NCBI GenBank assembly: GCA_900549685.1
Contig: UROX01000088.1
Location: 1-10,447, forward strand
Direction: 5' to 3'
Origin: an uncultured Alistipes sp.
Lineage (GTDB): Bacteria; Bacteroidota; Bacteroidia; Bacteroidales; Rikenellaceae
DNA: 10,447 bases
Shown here: positions 1 through 7,138 of the stretch, one piece after another
Layout: every line of letters begins with the position of its first letter
Position numbering within the stretch: position 1 is the stretch's first letter
Position numbers and translations under genes: made by a program
The notes under the pieces: model-generated
Databases searched by the model: none
Told to the model about the DNA's origin: nothing
What the model saw: the letters and a program-made list of their open reading frames with translations, nothing else

Positions 1-24
1 GTCCTGTGCCGAATGCTTTAATAA

Positions 25-56
25 TTTGCCCGTTTGCGAAAAATAGGCAATCTTTG
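25..56 (+). promoter_or_regulatory. lspA promoter (Bacteroidota type)
   Basis: A -33 TTTG at 25-28 and a -7 box AATCTTTG at 49-56 (one mismatch to TAnnTTTG) are separated by 20 bp, the usual spacing for the Bacteroidota primary sigma factor. The predicted transcript start near 62-63 gives a leader of about 22 nt before the ATG at 85. This supports choosing that ATG over the in-frame upstream start at 34, which lies inside the promoter. Confidence 0.6.
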
Positions 57-84
57 TACTCTGAAAATTTCCGGGAAAACGGGT

Positions 85-681
85 ATGAAAAAGAAGATTA
101 TCCTGTTGGTCGTCGCCCTGATCGCGATCGACCAGATCGTCAAAATATGGATCAAAACCCATTTTATGCTCGACGAGAGCGTAACGGTGTTTCCGAACTG
201 GTTTTTCATCCGGTTTATCGAAAATCCGGGCGCTGCGTTCGGATTTCAGTTGGGCGGAAACTACGGTAAGCTGATACTGAGTGTATTCCGTCTCGTGGCA
301 ATCGTCGCTGTCGGGTATTATATCCGCTATCTGCTCCGTAAGCAGGCGCCTACGGGCGTGTTGGTCGGTTTTTCGCTGATCTTCGCCGGGGCGCTCGGCA
401 ACGTGCTCGACAGTGCGTTCTACGGTCTGCTTTTTTCCGAATCGACTTACACGACCGTGGCTTCGTTCCTGCCCGAGGGCGGCGGATATGCCGGTTTCCT
501 GCACGGGAAAGTGGTCGATATGCTGTTTTTCCCGTTGATCGAAGGCGAGTTCCCGTCGTGGATGCCGTGGGTGGGCGACGAGCCTTTCCTGTTCTTCAGC
601 CCCATTTTCAATCTGGCCGACAGCTATATCTCCGTCGGAGTCATTTATATGCTTTTGTTCCAGTATAAGTATTTCCGGTAG
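85..681 (+). CDS. lspA: Lipoprotein signal peptidase (signal peptidase II)
   Basis: Inner-membrane aspartyl protease that cleaves the signal peptide of prolipoproteins after lipid is attached to the conserved cysteine. The 198-residue protein has four likely membrane segments (about 5-20, 63-81, 92-108, 180-195). Family motifs appear in order: DQIVK at 16-20, ENPGAAFG at 46-53, GALGNVLD at 102-109, GKVVD with Asp145, and FNLAD with Asp179. By family homology Asp145 and Asp179 are the catalytic pair. Typical LspA is about 160-170 residues; the extra length is mostly the loop between Asp109 and Asp145. The GNxxDR motif reads GNVLDS here, which I recall as usual in Bacteroidota. The ATG at 85 is chosen because the upstream start at 34 sits in the promoter. 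It is monocistronic, ended by the hairpin at 703-734. Two lipoprotein-like genes in the window are potential substrates. Confidence 0.95.
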   Translation: MKKKIILLVVALIAIDQIVKIWIKTHFMLDESVTVFPNWFFIRFIENPGAAFGFQLGGNYGKLILSVFRLVAIVAVGYYIRYLLRKQAPTGVLVGFSLIFAGALGNVLDSAFYGLLFSESTYTTVASFLPEGGGYAGFLHGKVVDMLFFPLIEGEFPSWMPWVGDEPFLFFSPIFNLADSYISVGVIYMLLFQYKYFR

Positions 682-702
682 ACCGGCCTCGGATCGTATG
701 AG

Positions 703-734
703 AAAGGGTTTCCGCACGCGCGGAAACCCTTTTT
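703..734 (+). terminator. Rho-independent terminator of lspA
   Basis: A perfect 13-bp stem (703-715 with 720-732, loop ACGC) merges into a T5 run at 730-734. It begins 21 nt after the lspA stop codon. The A-rich start of the stem means it could also act weakly on the other strand. Confidence 0.9.
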
Positions 735-1117
735 GCATACAGGGGCTGCACGTCCGTTTATCGGTCGGGACGGCCCGGCGGCCCGTCGTGCATTCCGGGC
801 GGATGCGGCGTTTCGGCCCGAAGACCGTGCCGTGTCGTGCGAGTGTACCTGGACGGATACGGTGCGGAACGAGGGTATTTTGCGGAACAGGGAAAGCGGG
901 TTGCAGGCGGAGGGAGGTTTGTCGGTACTGTAAGATTATGCGGTCCTGTTCGGATATCGTTTGCATTTCGGTGTGCGGGAACTTTCGCGATTGCGGCGGA
1001 GAGGACGAGAAGAGGTGCGGTCGGCTCGCGTGTACCCGGATTCAGCCGGTGTGCTGTCCGGGGATCGGACCATCGTTGTTCCTCGCGACGGCTGCGGTTT
1101 CGGAATGGGAAATAAGA
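735..1117. other. Gene-free GC-rich spacer
   Basis: About 380 bp lies between the lspA and DPP III terminators. Short open frames exist on both strands (for example 733-933 and 837-1115 on plus, 758-1165 on minus). Their translations are Arg/Pro-rich, low in hydrophobic patterning and resemble no family I know, and the minus one starts beyond the terminator stem. I see no TAnnTTTG promoter box, tRNA-like fold or repeat. Confidence 0.6.
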
Positions 1118-1150
1118 AAGGGATTGCCTCGAACATCGAGGCAATCCCTT
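1111..1150 (-). terminator. Rho-independent terminator of the DPP III gene
   Basis: The stem pairs 1118-1131 with 1137-1150 (14 bp, perfect, loop of 5 nt). On the minus strand it is followed by the T-rich tail TCTTATTT at 1117-1111; on the plus strand no T run follows. It lies about 72 nt beyond the minus-strand stop at 1223, so it ends the dipeptidyl peptidase III transcript. Confidence 0.85.
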
Positions 1151-1222
1151 GGAATGGGTTGTCAAACGGGATCGACGGATTTCCTGTCTGTCTTGTCCCG
1201 GTCGGGAACGCAGCCTGTCCGG

Positions 1223-3262
1223 TTAATTGACCGAAGGCAGGAACGAGTATTCCGTAGAGTATTCCATCATCTGGGCGGGATAGTCGTCCGTGTATTCGAT
1301 CGTTACGTCCACGATCTGTCCGTTCTCCATGACAGGGGTGTAGATCGGATTGACGAAACCGCTGTAAGGTTCGAGGTTCAGTTTGGCGTAACGTTCCAAT
1401 ACTTCCGCGTGCAGTTCGGGATCGATCTGTACGCCGTAGTTTTCGACCAGAGCCTTGCCCGCTTCGAAGTCGCCGGTGCTCTTGATGCGCTGGATTTCCC
1501 GAAGCAGGTCGCCGAACAGCGTGCGCAGTTTTTCATAGTCGTTCACGACGATATAGGTTTTGCCGTCTTTGCGGACTTTCTCGATCACATTGTCGGCCTG
1601 TCCTTTCTCGTAGCACCATTCGGCGATGAGTTTGCGGTTGCGCATGTGGGCTTCCTCGACGTTCTTGCCCGGTTCGATGCGTACGAGCTGCGTCATCATG
1701 CCGTTCATGATGTAGTTGGCGTATTCGGCCTTGGCCACGTCGAAGGAGGGAACCAGTCCCAGTTCGACCATCTTCTGGTCGCCCAGATAGTAGAGCGCGA
1801 ACAGGTCGGCGCGGGCTTCTTCGAGCGTCGAGGAGTAGTTCTTCAGCTCGTCGCCCTTGACGCCCGGAGCGAGCTGGCCCGAACCGTGTCCGAGACATTC
1901 GTGGAGATCGGTGTGCAGGTCGTCGCCCAGCGTGCCGTATTGCTTGCGCAGTTCGATGATCTCGGGATCGTATACGAATTCCTCGGCGAAACCGTTGCCT
2001 TTGGCCGCTTCGCTGTATGCGGAGGTGATGTTCTGGATCGTCACCGATTTCGAGCCGTGGTCGCGGCGGATCCAGTCGGCGTTGGGCAGGTTGATGCCGA
2101 TGGCCGTGGAGGGGTAGCTGTCGCCGGCCAGAATGGCGGCCGTGATGACCTTGGCCGATACGCCCTTGACTTCTTTTTTCCGGAACTGGTCGTCGATCGG
2201 AGAGTGGTCTTCGAACCATTGCGCCTCTTCGCTGATCGTTTTGGTGCGGAGCGTAGCCTCTTCGTCGCGGAAATTGACCAGTCCTTCCCACGAACCGCGG
2301 TAGCCCAGCGGGTCGCCGTAGTTCTCGGTGAAGCCGTTCACGAAGTCCACTTTCGAGACCGTGTCCTGTACCCAGAGCACGTTGAAGGCGTCGAACTGTT
2401 TCAGGTCGCCGCTCTTGTAGTAGGCGATCAATGCTTCGATCGTGGCTTTCTGCTGTCCGTGCGCCACTTCGGCCGCTTTTTCGAGCCAGAAGACGATCTT
2501 TTCGATCGCCGGGGAGTACATGCCGCCCACTTTCCATACCCGTTCGCGGATCGTGCCGTCGGCCTCCTTGACGAGCTGGCTGTTGAGTCCCCACGAAATC
2601 GGCGTGGTGTCGGCCGGGTTCATTTTTTCGGCATAGTATTTTTCGACCTCGTTCTGGGTGAGGCCGCCGGCGTAATAGTTGTTGGCGGAGGTGACGATCA
2701 GGTCCTCGCCTTCGGCCAGATTGACCCGTTTGGGCATCACCGTCGGATCGAAGATCACCGGCTTGATCTGTGCCACCACTTCGGCTACCGAACCGAAATC
2801 GGCCGGAAACGCTTCGGCGGGCGTGCCTGCGAGGAGCGTGTCGAAGTACGCTTCGGTGAATTCGGGCCGGAACTTGTCGTTCGAGTAGTGGTGGTGGATG
2901 CCGTTGGCGAACCACACTTTCTTGAGGTATTTCTCGAACTTGGCGAACTGTTCGTCCGTGCGGTCGCCCGTATAGCTCTTGTAGATCGCCTCGAGCGTGC
3001 GGCGGATGCGCAGGTTGTATTCGCCGTTCTGGTCGAAGATGATGTCGCGGCCGCAGAGGGCTGCCTGGCTGAGGTAGTAGATCAGCTGCTTTTCGTCCAG
3101 CGAGAGGGTGTCGAATCCGGGGACTTTGTATTTGAGGACCTTGATGTCGTCGAACCGGTCGGCGACCCAGTCGAACTTGTCTGTCGAGTCGGCTCCGGAC
3201 CGGCACGAAAACATGCTTGTAGCGAGTGCTGCCATAAGAGAGATTGTAACGATTTTCTTCAT
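1223..3262 (-). CDS. Dipeptidyl peptidase III (peptidase family M49), lipoprotein-like
   Basis: Zinc exopeptidase that releases dipeptides from the N-terminus of short peptides. The 679-residue protein carries the M49 signature HECLGH at 454-459 and the second motif EEARAD at 481-486. By family knowledge His454, His459 and Glu482 bind zinc, and Glu455 is the catalytic base. The Cys in HECLGH, in place of Leu in the eukaryotic HELLGH, is typical of Bacteroidota enzymes. Length matches the roughly 675-residue bacterial forms. The N-terminus has two lysines, a hydrophobic run and Cys20 (context SMFSC), which suggests a lipoprotein signal peptide and a periplasmic or outer-membrane location; the Phe at -2 makes the lipobox imperfect. 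The start at 3262 is supported by this signal and by a promoter about 25 nt upstream. It is transcribed alone, divergently from panC. Confidence 0.93.
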   Translation of the reverse strand: MKKIVTISLMAALATSMFSCRSGADSTDKFDWVADRFDDIKVLKYKVPGFDTLSLDEKQLIYYLSQAALCGRDIIFDQNGEYNLRIRRTLEAIYKSYTGDRTDEQFAKFEKYLKKVWFANGIHHHYSNDKFRPEFTEAYFDTLLAGTPAEAFPADFGSVAEVVAQIKPVIFDPTVMPKRVNLAEGEDLIVTSANNYYAGGLTQNEVEKYYAEKMNPADTTPISWGLNSQLVKEADGTIRERVWKVGGMYSPAIEKIVFWLEKAAEVAHGQQKATIEALIAYYKSGDLKQFDAFNVLWVQDTVSKVDFVNGFTENYGDPLGYRGSWEGLVNFRDEEATLRTKTISEEAQWFEDHSPIDDQFRKKEVKGVSAKVITAAILAGDSYPSTAIGINLPNADWIRRDHGSKSVTIQNITSAYSEAAKGNGFAEEFVYDPEIIELRKQYGTLGDDLHTDLHECLGHGSGQLAPGVKGDELKNYSSTLEEARADLFALYYLGDQKMVELGLVPSFDVAKAEYANYIMNGMMTQLVRIEPGKNVEEAHMRNRKLIAEWCYEKGQADNVIEKVRKDGKTYIVVNDYEKLRTLFGDLLREIQRIKSTGDFEAGKALVENYGVQIDPELHAEVLERYAKLNLEPYSGFVNPIYTPVMENGQIVDVTIEYTDDYPAQMMEYSTEYSFLPSVN

Positions 3263-3285
3263 ACGGAGTTAATTTATATTCCGTA

Positions 3286-3319
3286 CAAAGTTAAAAAGCT
3301 TTTCCCGAAATCGTTCGAA
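3286..3319 (-). promoter_or_regulatory. DPP III promoter (minus strand)
   Basis: On the minus strand a perfect -7 box TAACTTTG occupies 3293-3286, with a TTCG at 3319-3316 as a degenerate -33 (spacing 22 bp, slightly long). Transcription would begin near 3280, about 18 nt before the ATG at 3262. The -33 half-site overlaps that of the panC promoter within the palindrome TTCGAA (3314-3319). Confidence 0.6.
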
Positions 3320-3344
3320 TATTATAATCTAATTTCTACCTTTG
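3314..3344 (+). promoter_or_regulatory. panC promoter
   Basis: A perfect -7 box TACCTTTG lies at 3337-3344 with a degenerate -33 TTCG at 3314-3317, 19 bp apart. The predicted start near 3350 leaves a leader of about 37 nt before the ATG at 3387. It rules out the alternative in-frame TTG start at 3342, which is part of the -7 box. Confidence 0.65.
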
Positions 3345-3386
3345 CGCTGTCAAAAAACAGGCCGGAAACGGCAAAAAAGAGACGAA

Positions 3387-4223
3387 ATGGAAGTTTTTAC
3401 GCAAAAGTCCGCGCTTGCCGCCGCTCTCGATGCGCGCCGGGACGGGACGGTCGGTTTCGTGCCTACGATGGGCGCCCTGCACGAGGGACACATCTCGCTG
3501 GTGAAACGGTGCCGGCAGGAGTGCGACACGGTCGTCGTCAGTATTTTCGTCAATCCCACCCAGTTCAACGATCCGAACGATCTGAAAAACTACCCCCGCA
3601 CGGTCGAGGCCGATCTGGCGCTGTTGCGTGCGGCGGATGTCGATTTCGTGCTGACGCCCTCCGTCGAGGAGATTTACCCTGAGAAAGATACCCGCGTGTT
3701 CGATTTCGGCACGGTGGACAAGGTGATGGAAGGGGCGCGCCGCCCGGGCCATTTCAACGGCGTGGGACAGGTGGTGAGCCGTCTGTTCGACATCGTGCGT
3801 TGCGACAGGGCCTATTTCGGAGAAAAGGATTTCCAGCAGATCGCCGTGATCCGGGCCATGGCGGACCGGTACGGTTATTCGGTGGAAATCGTTCCCTGCC
3901 CGATCGTCCGCGAGGCCGACGGGCTGGCGGCCAGTTCCCGTAACCGGCTGCTCACTCCCGAGCACAGGGCTGCCGCTCCGGCGATCTACGAGGCGCTGCG
4001 GACGGAAGCCGCTCAGGCCCGTACGATGAGCGTAGCCGAAATGAAGCGCCGTGTGACGGAACGTATCGATGCCACGGGACTGCTGAAGGTGGAATATTTC
4101 TCGGTGGTCGATGCCCTGACGCTCGAGGAGATCGATGAGTGGAGCGACTCGGTTCCGATGCGGGGATGTATCGCCGTGCAGGCCGGAGCGGTGCGGCTCA
4201 TTGACAATATCGCGATACTTTAG
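3387..4223 (+). CDS. panC: Pantoate--beta-alanine ligase (pantothenate synthetase)
   Basis: Cytoplasmic enzyme that activates pantoate with ATP to pantoyl-adenylate and joins it to beta-alanine, giving pantothenate, the coenzyme A precursor. The 278 residues match the usual length of about 280. Motifs appear in order: PTMGALHEGH at 26-35 (HIGH-type nucleotide-binding signature, His32 and His35), FVNPTQF at 54-60, the RRPGHFNGV stretch ending at 126, FGEKDFQQ at 144-151, and READGLAASSRN at 175-186 (the mobile KMSKS-like loop). The N-terminus MEVFTQKSALAAAL is typical, and the longer in-frame start would lie in the promoter. panD follows after 141 bp with its own promoter, so the two are linked in function but probably not strictly co-transcribed. 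No panB is present in the window. Confidence 0.96.
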   Translation: MEVFTQKSALAAALDARRDGTVGFVPTMGALHEGHISLVKRCRQECDTVVVSIFVNPTQFNDPNDLKNYPRTVEADLALLRAADVDFVLTPSVEEIYPEKDTRVFDFGTVDKVMEGARRPGHFNGVGQVVSRLFDIVRCDRAYFGEKDFQQIAVIRAMADRYGYSVEIVPCPIVREADGLAASSRNRLLTPEHRAAAPAIYEALRTEAAQARTMSVAEMKRRVTERIDATGLLKVEYFSVVDALTLEEIDEWSDSVPMRGCIAVQAGAVRLIDNIAIL

Positions 4224-4263
4224 AAACGCCCCCGCCGATCCGCTGCGGGCGCTGTGAATAAAA

Positions 4264-4294
4264 ATTGGGGTTTTAATTATAATTGTTAAATTTG
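4264..4294 (+). promoter_or_regulatory. panD promoter
   Basis: A perfect -7 box TAAATTTG lies at 4287-4294. ATTG at 4264-4267, 19 bp upstream, serves as the -33 (3 of 4 matches), in an AT-rich stretch that contrasts with the surrounding GC-rich DNA. The predicted leader is about 64 nt and contains a weak hairpin (GGGG 4322-4325 with CCCC 4344-4347). Confidence 0.6.
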
Positions 4295-4364
4295 CATCCC
4301 TGTGCAAGTGTTGTTCTAAAAGGGGAAGGCCGTTTCGGACGAGCCCCGGATAAAAACGGAACCG

Positions 4365-4724
4365 ATGAAAATGCAAGTGGAGGTACTCAAGTCCAAGATA
4401 CACCGGGTGACGATCACCCAGGCCAACCTGAGCTATGTGGGCAGCATCACCATCGACGAGGATCTGCTCGATGCGGCCAACATGATCGCGGGAGAAAAAG
4501 TACAGATCGTCAATGTCAATAACGGCGAGCGGCTCGAAACCTACATCATCAAGGGCGAACGGGGCAGCGGTGCGGTCTGCCTGAACGGTCCTGCGGCCCG
4601 TAAGTGTGTGGTGGGCGATGTGGTTATCGTCATTTCCTATGCGCAGATGGATTTCGAGGATGCCAAGGGCTTTACGCCGTGGGTGGTATTCCCCGACACC
4701 GAGACGAACCGTCTGGTGAAATAA
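4365..4724 (+). CDS. panD: Aspartate 1-decarboxylase proenzyme
   Basis: Pyruvoyl-dependent cytoplasmic enzyme converting L-aspartate to beta-alanine, the co-substrate of PanC. The 119-residue product contains the self-cleavage site YVGSITID, where the Gly-Ser bond breaks and Ser becomes the pyruvoyl group. It also contains KSKIHRVT, which includes the active-site Lys and His, NNGERLETYII, and GERGSGAVCLNGPAAR. Two ATGs are possible, 4365 and 4371. Starting at 4371 (117 residues) places the cleavage at Gly24-Ser25, exactly as in the E. coli enzyme, so 4371 is at least as likely; the sequence upstream does not decide. No separate PanM/PanZ maturation factor is visible. It lies downstream of panC and ends in its own terminator at 4767-4802. 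Confidence 0.96.
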   Translation: MKMQVEVLKSKIHRVTITQANLSYVGSITIDEDLLDAANMIAGEKVQIVNVNNGERLETYIIKGERGSGAVCLNGPAARKCVVGDVVIVISYAQMDFEDAKGFTPWVVFPDTETNRLVK

Positions 4725-4766
4725 TCATAGCGGAGACCGGAGCAATGTCGCTTCGGGAACGGAACG

Positions 4767-4802
4767 GGGACGCCTTTTGCGGAAGGCGTCCTCGATTTTT
4801 TT
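4767..4802 (+). terminator. Rho-independent terminator of panD
   Basis: The stem pairs 4768-4776 with 4783-4791 (9 bp, loop TTGCGG), followed after a short CTCGA-like link by T7 at 4796-4802. It is 43 nt past the panD stop codon. Confidence 0.85.
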
Positions 4803-5087
4803 GCGATACAGACTTCGAAGTGCCGACTTGCTGCGTTGCCTCCGGGCTTTTGGGGGGGGGCTTGGGCTTTTCTCCGAGACGGAGAGGAACGCTTGGAAAG
4901 CGCTCCAGTACCGCGTGTTCGAACGTCGTCCCTCGTTGTGTGTGCGGACAGGGTCCGCCTTCCTCCCTCGCATGGACGGAGTTCGAAGTTTCGATACGGG
5001 TAGAACGACAGCCGTGCAAGGACGAATGTCGATCTGTCTGAAGTATGAAAAACGTATGGCGTAGCCCCCGGGAAAATAAGGGAGTCT
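4803..5087. other. Structured gene-free spacer with a G9 tract
   Basis: This spacer between the convergent panD and antiporter genes holds a 10-bp palindrome ACTTCGAAGT (4812-4821) and a run of nine G (4852-4860). The G run is flanked by direct repeats GGGCTTTT at 4844-4851 and 4864-4871. Two adjoining hairpins follow: 4871-4885 (6-bp perfect stem, loop AGA) and 4886-4906 (9 bp with one mismatch, loop GGA). Open frames through it (4777-5064 plus, 4725-4973 minus) look like shadows. No clear terminator for the minus-strand antiporter gene is visible just past 5088. Confidence 0.6.
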
Positions 5088-6548
5088 TTACGGAATGAGC
5101 ACGTGCTCGCCGTGCGAGATAATCATCAGTTTGTCGCCCAGAAGCAATTTGCTGCTGCCGTTGGGAATGAAGAAAACATCGTTGCGCCGGACTGCGACGA
5201 CGAGTTCGTCGTCGGGCAGCGGAAGGTCCATCAGTCGGTCGCCCGAGGCGAGCATGTCGGCCGTTACGTCGGTTTCCGACAGCGTGGACTTGATCTCTTC
5301 GGGCAACTCTTCGAAACTGAAATCGCGCGGCGCGGGAGCCGAATCGTCTACCAGTCCGAGTTTGCGGGCCATGAAATTGACGGTCGTGCCTTGCAGCAGC
5401 AACGAGACGATCGTGATGAAGAACACGATGTTGAAGATCAGCGAGGCGTTGTTGATGCCTGCGATCAGCGGGTAGGTGGCGAAGATGATCGGGACGGCTC
5501 CGCGGAGCCCTACCCACGAGACGTAGGCCTTGGCTTTCTTGGTCATCTTGCGGAACGGCAGAAGACACAGGCAGACGGTGGCGGGACGTGTGATGAAGAT
5601 CATAATAACGGCGATGAGCAGACCGATTCCTGCCACGGGGATCAACTCTTTGGGATTGACCAGCAGCCCGAGCGACAGGAACATGACCAGCTGGGAGAGC
5701 CATGCGATACCGTCAAAAAAGGTGGATACGCTGCGGTGGTGCGGCATTTTGCCGTTTCCGATGACCAGTCCCGCGATGTAGACGGCCAGATAGCCGTTGC
5801 CCCCTATCAGGTCGGTGAACGAAAAAATGAAGAATACCAGGGCGAGCAGCAGGATCGGATAGAGCGACGCATTGTCCATGTTGAGCCGGTTGGCTGCCAG
5901 CAGCGCGATGCGTCCGAGCACATAGCCGGCCACGGAGCCGATACATATCTGCATGAGCAGGATACCCGCCGACTGACCGAGGCTCATGTCGCCCGCCTGA
6001 ATGATCTGGATGAGCAGGATTGTGAGGATGTTGGCCATCGGGTCGTTGCTTCCGCTCTCGAATTCCAGCAGCGGCCGCATGTTTTCCCTGAGTTTGAGAC
6101 CGCGCGAACGCAGGATCGAGAAGACCGAGGCCGAATCCGTCGAGGACATGACCGCTGCCAGAAGCATCGATTCGTAGATCGTTAGCGTGATGGTGTCGAA
6201 AAACCATTTGGTGACGAAATAGATGAACGTCCCCGTCAAGGCGGTGGTCAGCATCACGCCCAGCGTGGCCAGGATGATACCGGGACCCAATACGGGACGG
6301 ATGTCGCTGAATTTGGTGTCCATACCGCCCGAAAACAGGATGACGCTCAGGGCGATCATGCCGATGAACTGGGCGACCGTAGGGCTGTTGAACTGAATGC
6401 CGAGTCCGTCGCTGCCGAACAGCATGCCGACACCCAGAAACAACAACAGCATGGGGACGCCGAATTTATATCCCGCCTTCGCCGCCATAATGCTTACGAA
6501 CAGCAGAACCGCCCCTACCAACAGAATATTGCCCGCATTCAACACCAT
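5088..6548 (-). CDS. nhaP2: Cation (K+)/proton antiporter, CPA1 family, NhaP2/CvrA type
   Basis: Inner-membrane antiporter predicted to export K+ (or Na+) in exchange for protons, helping cytoplasmic ion and pH control. With the start at 6548 it has 486 residues: about 12-13 hydrophobic segments to roughly residue 395, then a soluble C-terminal part. Core features are STDSASVF at 136-143 and ESGSNDP at 164-170, whose Asn168-Asp169 pair matches the CPA1 ion-binding ND motif. Residues about 445-480 (DDELVVAV through GDKLMIIS) resemble an RCK_C/TrkA_C regulatory domain, the arrangement of NhaP2. The longer ATG at 6608 is rejected because it lies inside the -7 promoter box; ATG 6548 begins MVLNAGNILLVG, right at the first membrane segment. 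Ion specificity cannot be read from sequence, and the symbol is a family-level name. It is convergent with panD. Confidence 0.9.
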   Translation of the reverse strand: MVLNAGNILLVGAVLLFVSIMAAKAGYKFGVPMLLLFLGVGMLFGSDGLGIQFNSPTVAQFIGMIALSVILFSGGMDTKFSDIRPVLGPGIILATLGVMLTTALTGTFIYFVTKWFFDTITLTIYESMLLAAVMSSTDSASVFSILRSRGLKLRENMRPLLEFESGSNDPMANILTILLIQIIQAGDMSLGQSAGILLMQICIGSVAGYVLGRIALLAANRLNMDNASLYPILLLALVFFIFSFTDLIGGNGYLAVYIAGLVIGNGKMPHHRSVSTFFDGIAWLSQLVMFLSLGLLVNPKELIPVAGIGLLIAVIMIFITRPATVCLCLLPFRKMTKKAKAYVSWVGLRGAVPIIFATYPLIAGINNASLIFNIVFFITIVSLLLQGTTVNFMARKLGLVDDSAPAPRDFSFEELPEEIKSTLSETDVTADMLASGDRLMDLPLPDDELVVAVRRNDVFFIPNGSSKLLLGDKLMIISHGEHVLIP

Positions 6549-6605
6549 GTGCTCTATGATTTTAAGGATTGACCGTTCTTCCCCGATACAGGGAAGGTTC
6601 GCCTT

Positions 6606-6637
6606 CAAAAATAGGGAATTTTGCCGTCGCCCGCAAC
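6606..6637 (-). promoter_or_regulatory. Antiporter promoter (minus strand)
   Basis: On the minus strand a perfect -7 box TATTTTTG occupies 6613-6606. GTTG at 6637-6634 (3 of 4 matches to TTTG) lies 20 bp upstream. Transcription starting near 6600 gives a leader of about 50 nt to the ATG at 6548 and excludes the ATG at 6608. Confidence 0.65.
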
Positions 6638-7126
6638 ACGTCCCGTAAAAAAGACGGAACGGGATATCCGACGGGAAAAACGGAACATGTCGCGGATACC
6701 GTCCGTGCGCTTTCCGGGTCGGGAGACGCTATCGGGCCGGGGAAGACATACGGAAGGGGACTGTCGTCGAAAACCCGTAATTCTCCGGTCCGGATGCGGA
6801 AATTCATGCTCGGCGGCCGTATTCCCGGCAGCTCCGGACCTGTCCCGAAGCAGGGAGACGAATAATTGTCCGGAAGGCCGTCGGTGGATATCGGTAGCCG
6901 GAGATATATTGTCGCGGGGCGTATCGTGTCTGTCGGAGGTGTCGGCTGGGTGCGATACTGCTCCGACGGATGATCGCTCATCGGGAATGCCGGACGGGGA
7001 GTATTTCCGGTTTCGGAGCAGTGCGTGTCGTCGGGTGCGTGTATCCGGGGTACGATCGGAAAACGGAGGCGAAGGTGTCGCCGCCCTCTTGCGCGAGGAA
7101 TTATGGAACGGATTTTGAAACATCCG
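6638..7126. other. Gene-free GC-rich spacer
   Basis: Nearly 500 bp lies between two divergent genes. Overlapping frames are open on both strands (6562-7152 and 6605-7123 minus, 6621-7118 plus). All give Arg/Pro/Ser-rich translations with no recognisable domain, and the two minus frames run across the antiporter promoter. A long-looped inverted repeat (6930-6938 with 6961-6969) and a small one (TCCCGT 6641-6646 with ACGGGA 6659-6664) are present, neither with a T run. I find no RNA gene or mobile-element end. Confidence 0.55.
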
Positions 7127-7138
7127 GCAACGTGTTGC
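7127..7138. promoter_or_regulatory. Inverted repeat upstream of the lipoprotein/barrel operon
   Basis: GCAAC-GT-GTTGC forms perfect 5-bp arms around a 2-bp centre, ending 35 bp before the ATG at 7174. No good TTTG-N19-21-TAnnTTTG promoter is visible here, so the dyad may be an operator or part of a promoter for another sigma factor. Short dyads also arise by chance, so this is tentative. Confidence 0.3.

Noticed and set aside
1..46. Possible C-terminal end of an upstream gene (frames ending at 21 or 46)
   Set aside because: Too few residues to identify. The frame ending at 46 overlaps the lspA promoter, and the dksA end often found beside lspA in this phylum does not match.
698..3682. A 994-codon open frame on the plus strand, antisense to the DPP III gene
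   Set aside because: It runs antisense through a clearly real M49 peptidase, crosses two terminators and two promoters, and its translation is Val/Arg/Phe-rich with no domain. Long antisense frames are expected from GC-rich codon use.
4226..4252. GC hairpin after panC as a terminator
   Set aside because: The stem has a 2-nt bulge and no T run follows; readthrough into panD remains possible.
3336..4403. A 355-codon minus-strand frame opposite panC
   Set aside because: His/Arg-rich shadow of panC that extends into the panD start region; no recognisable motifs.
5041..5087. Terminator for the antiporter gene on the minus strand
   Set aside because: A T5 run exists (minus strand near 5046-5052), but only a 3-bp stem precedes it.
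5103..6185. A 360-codon plus-strand frame opposite the antiporter gene
   Set aside because: Shadow frame rich in Asp, Gln, Arg and His; the opposite strand encodes an unmistakable CPA1 antiporter.
6930..6969. Inverted repeat with CTGTCGGAG and CTCCGACGG arms
   Set aside because: The loop is 22 nt with no T run or flanking gene logic; expected by chance in GC-rich DNA.
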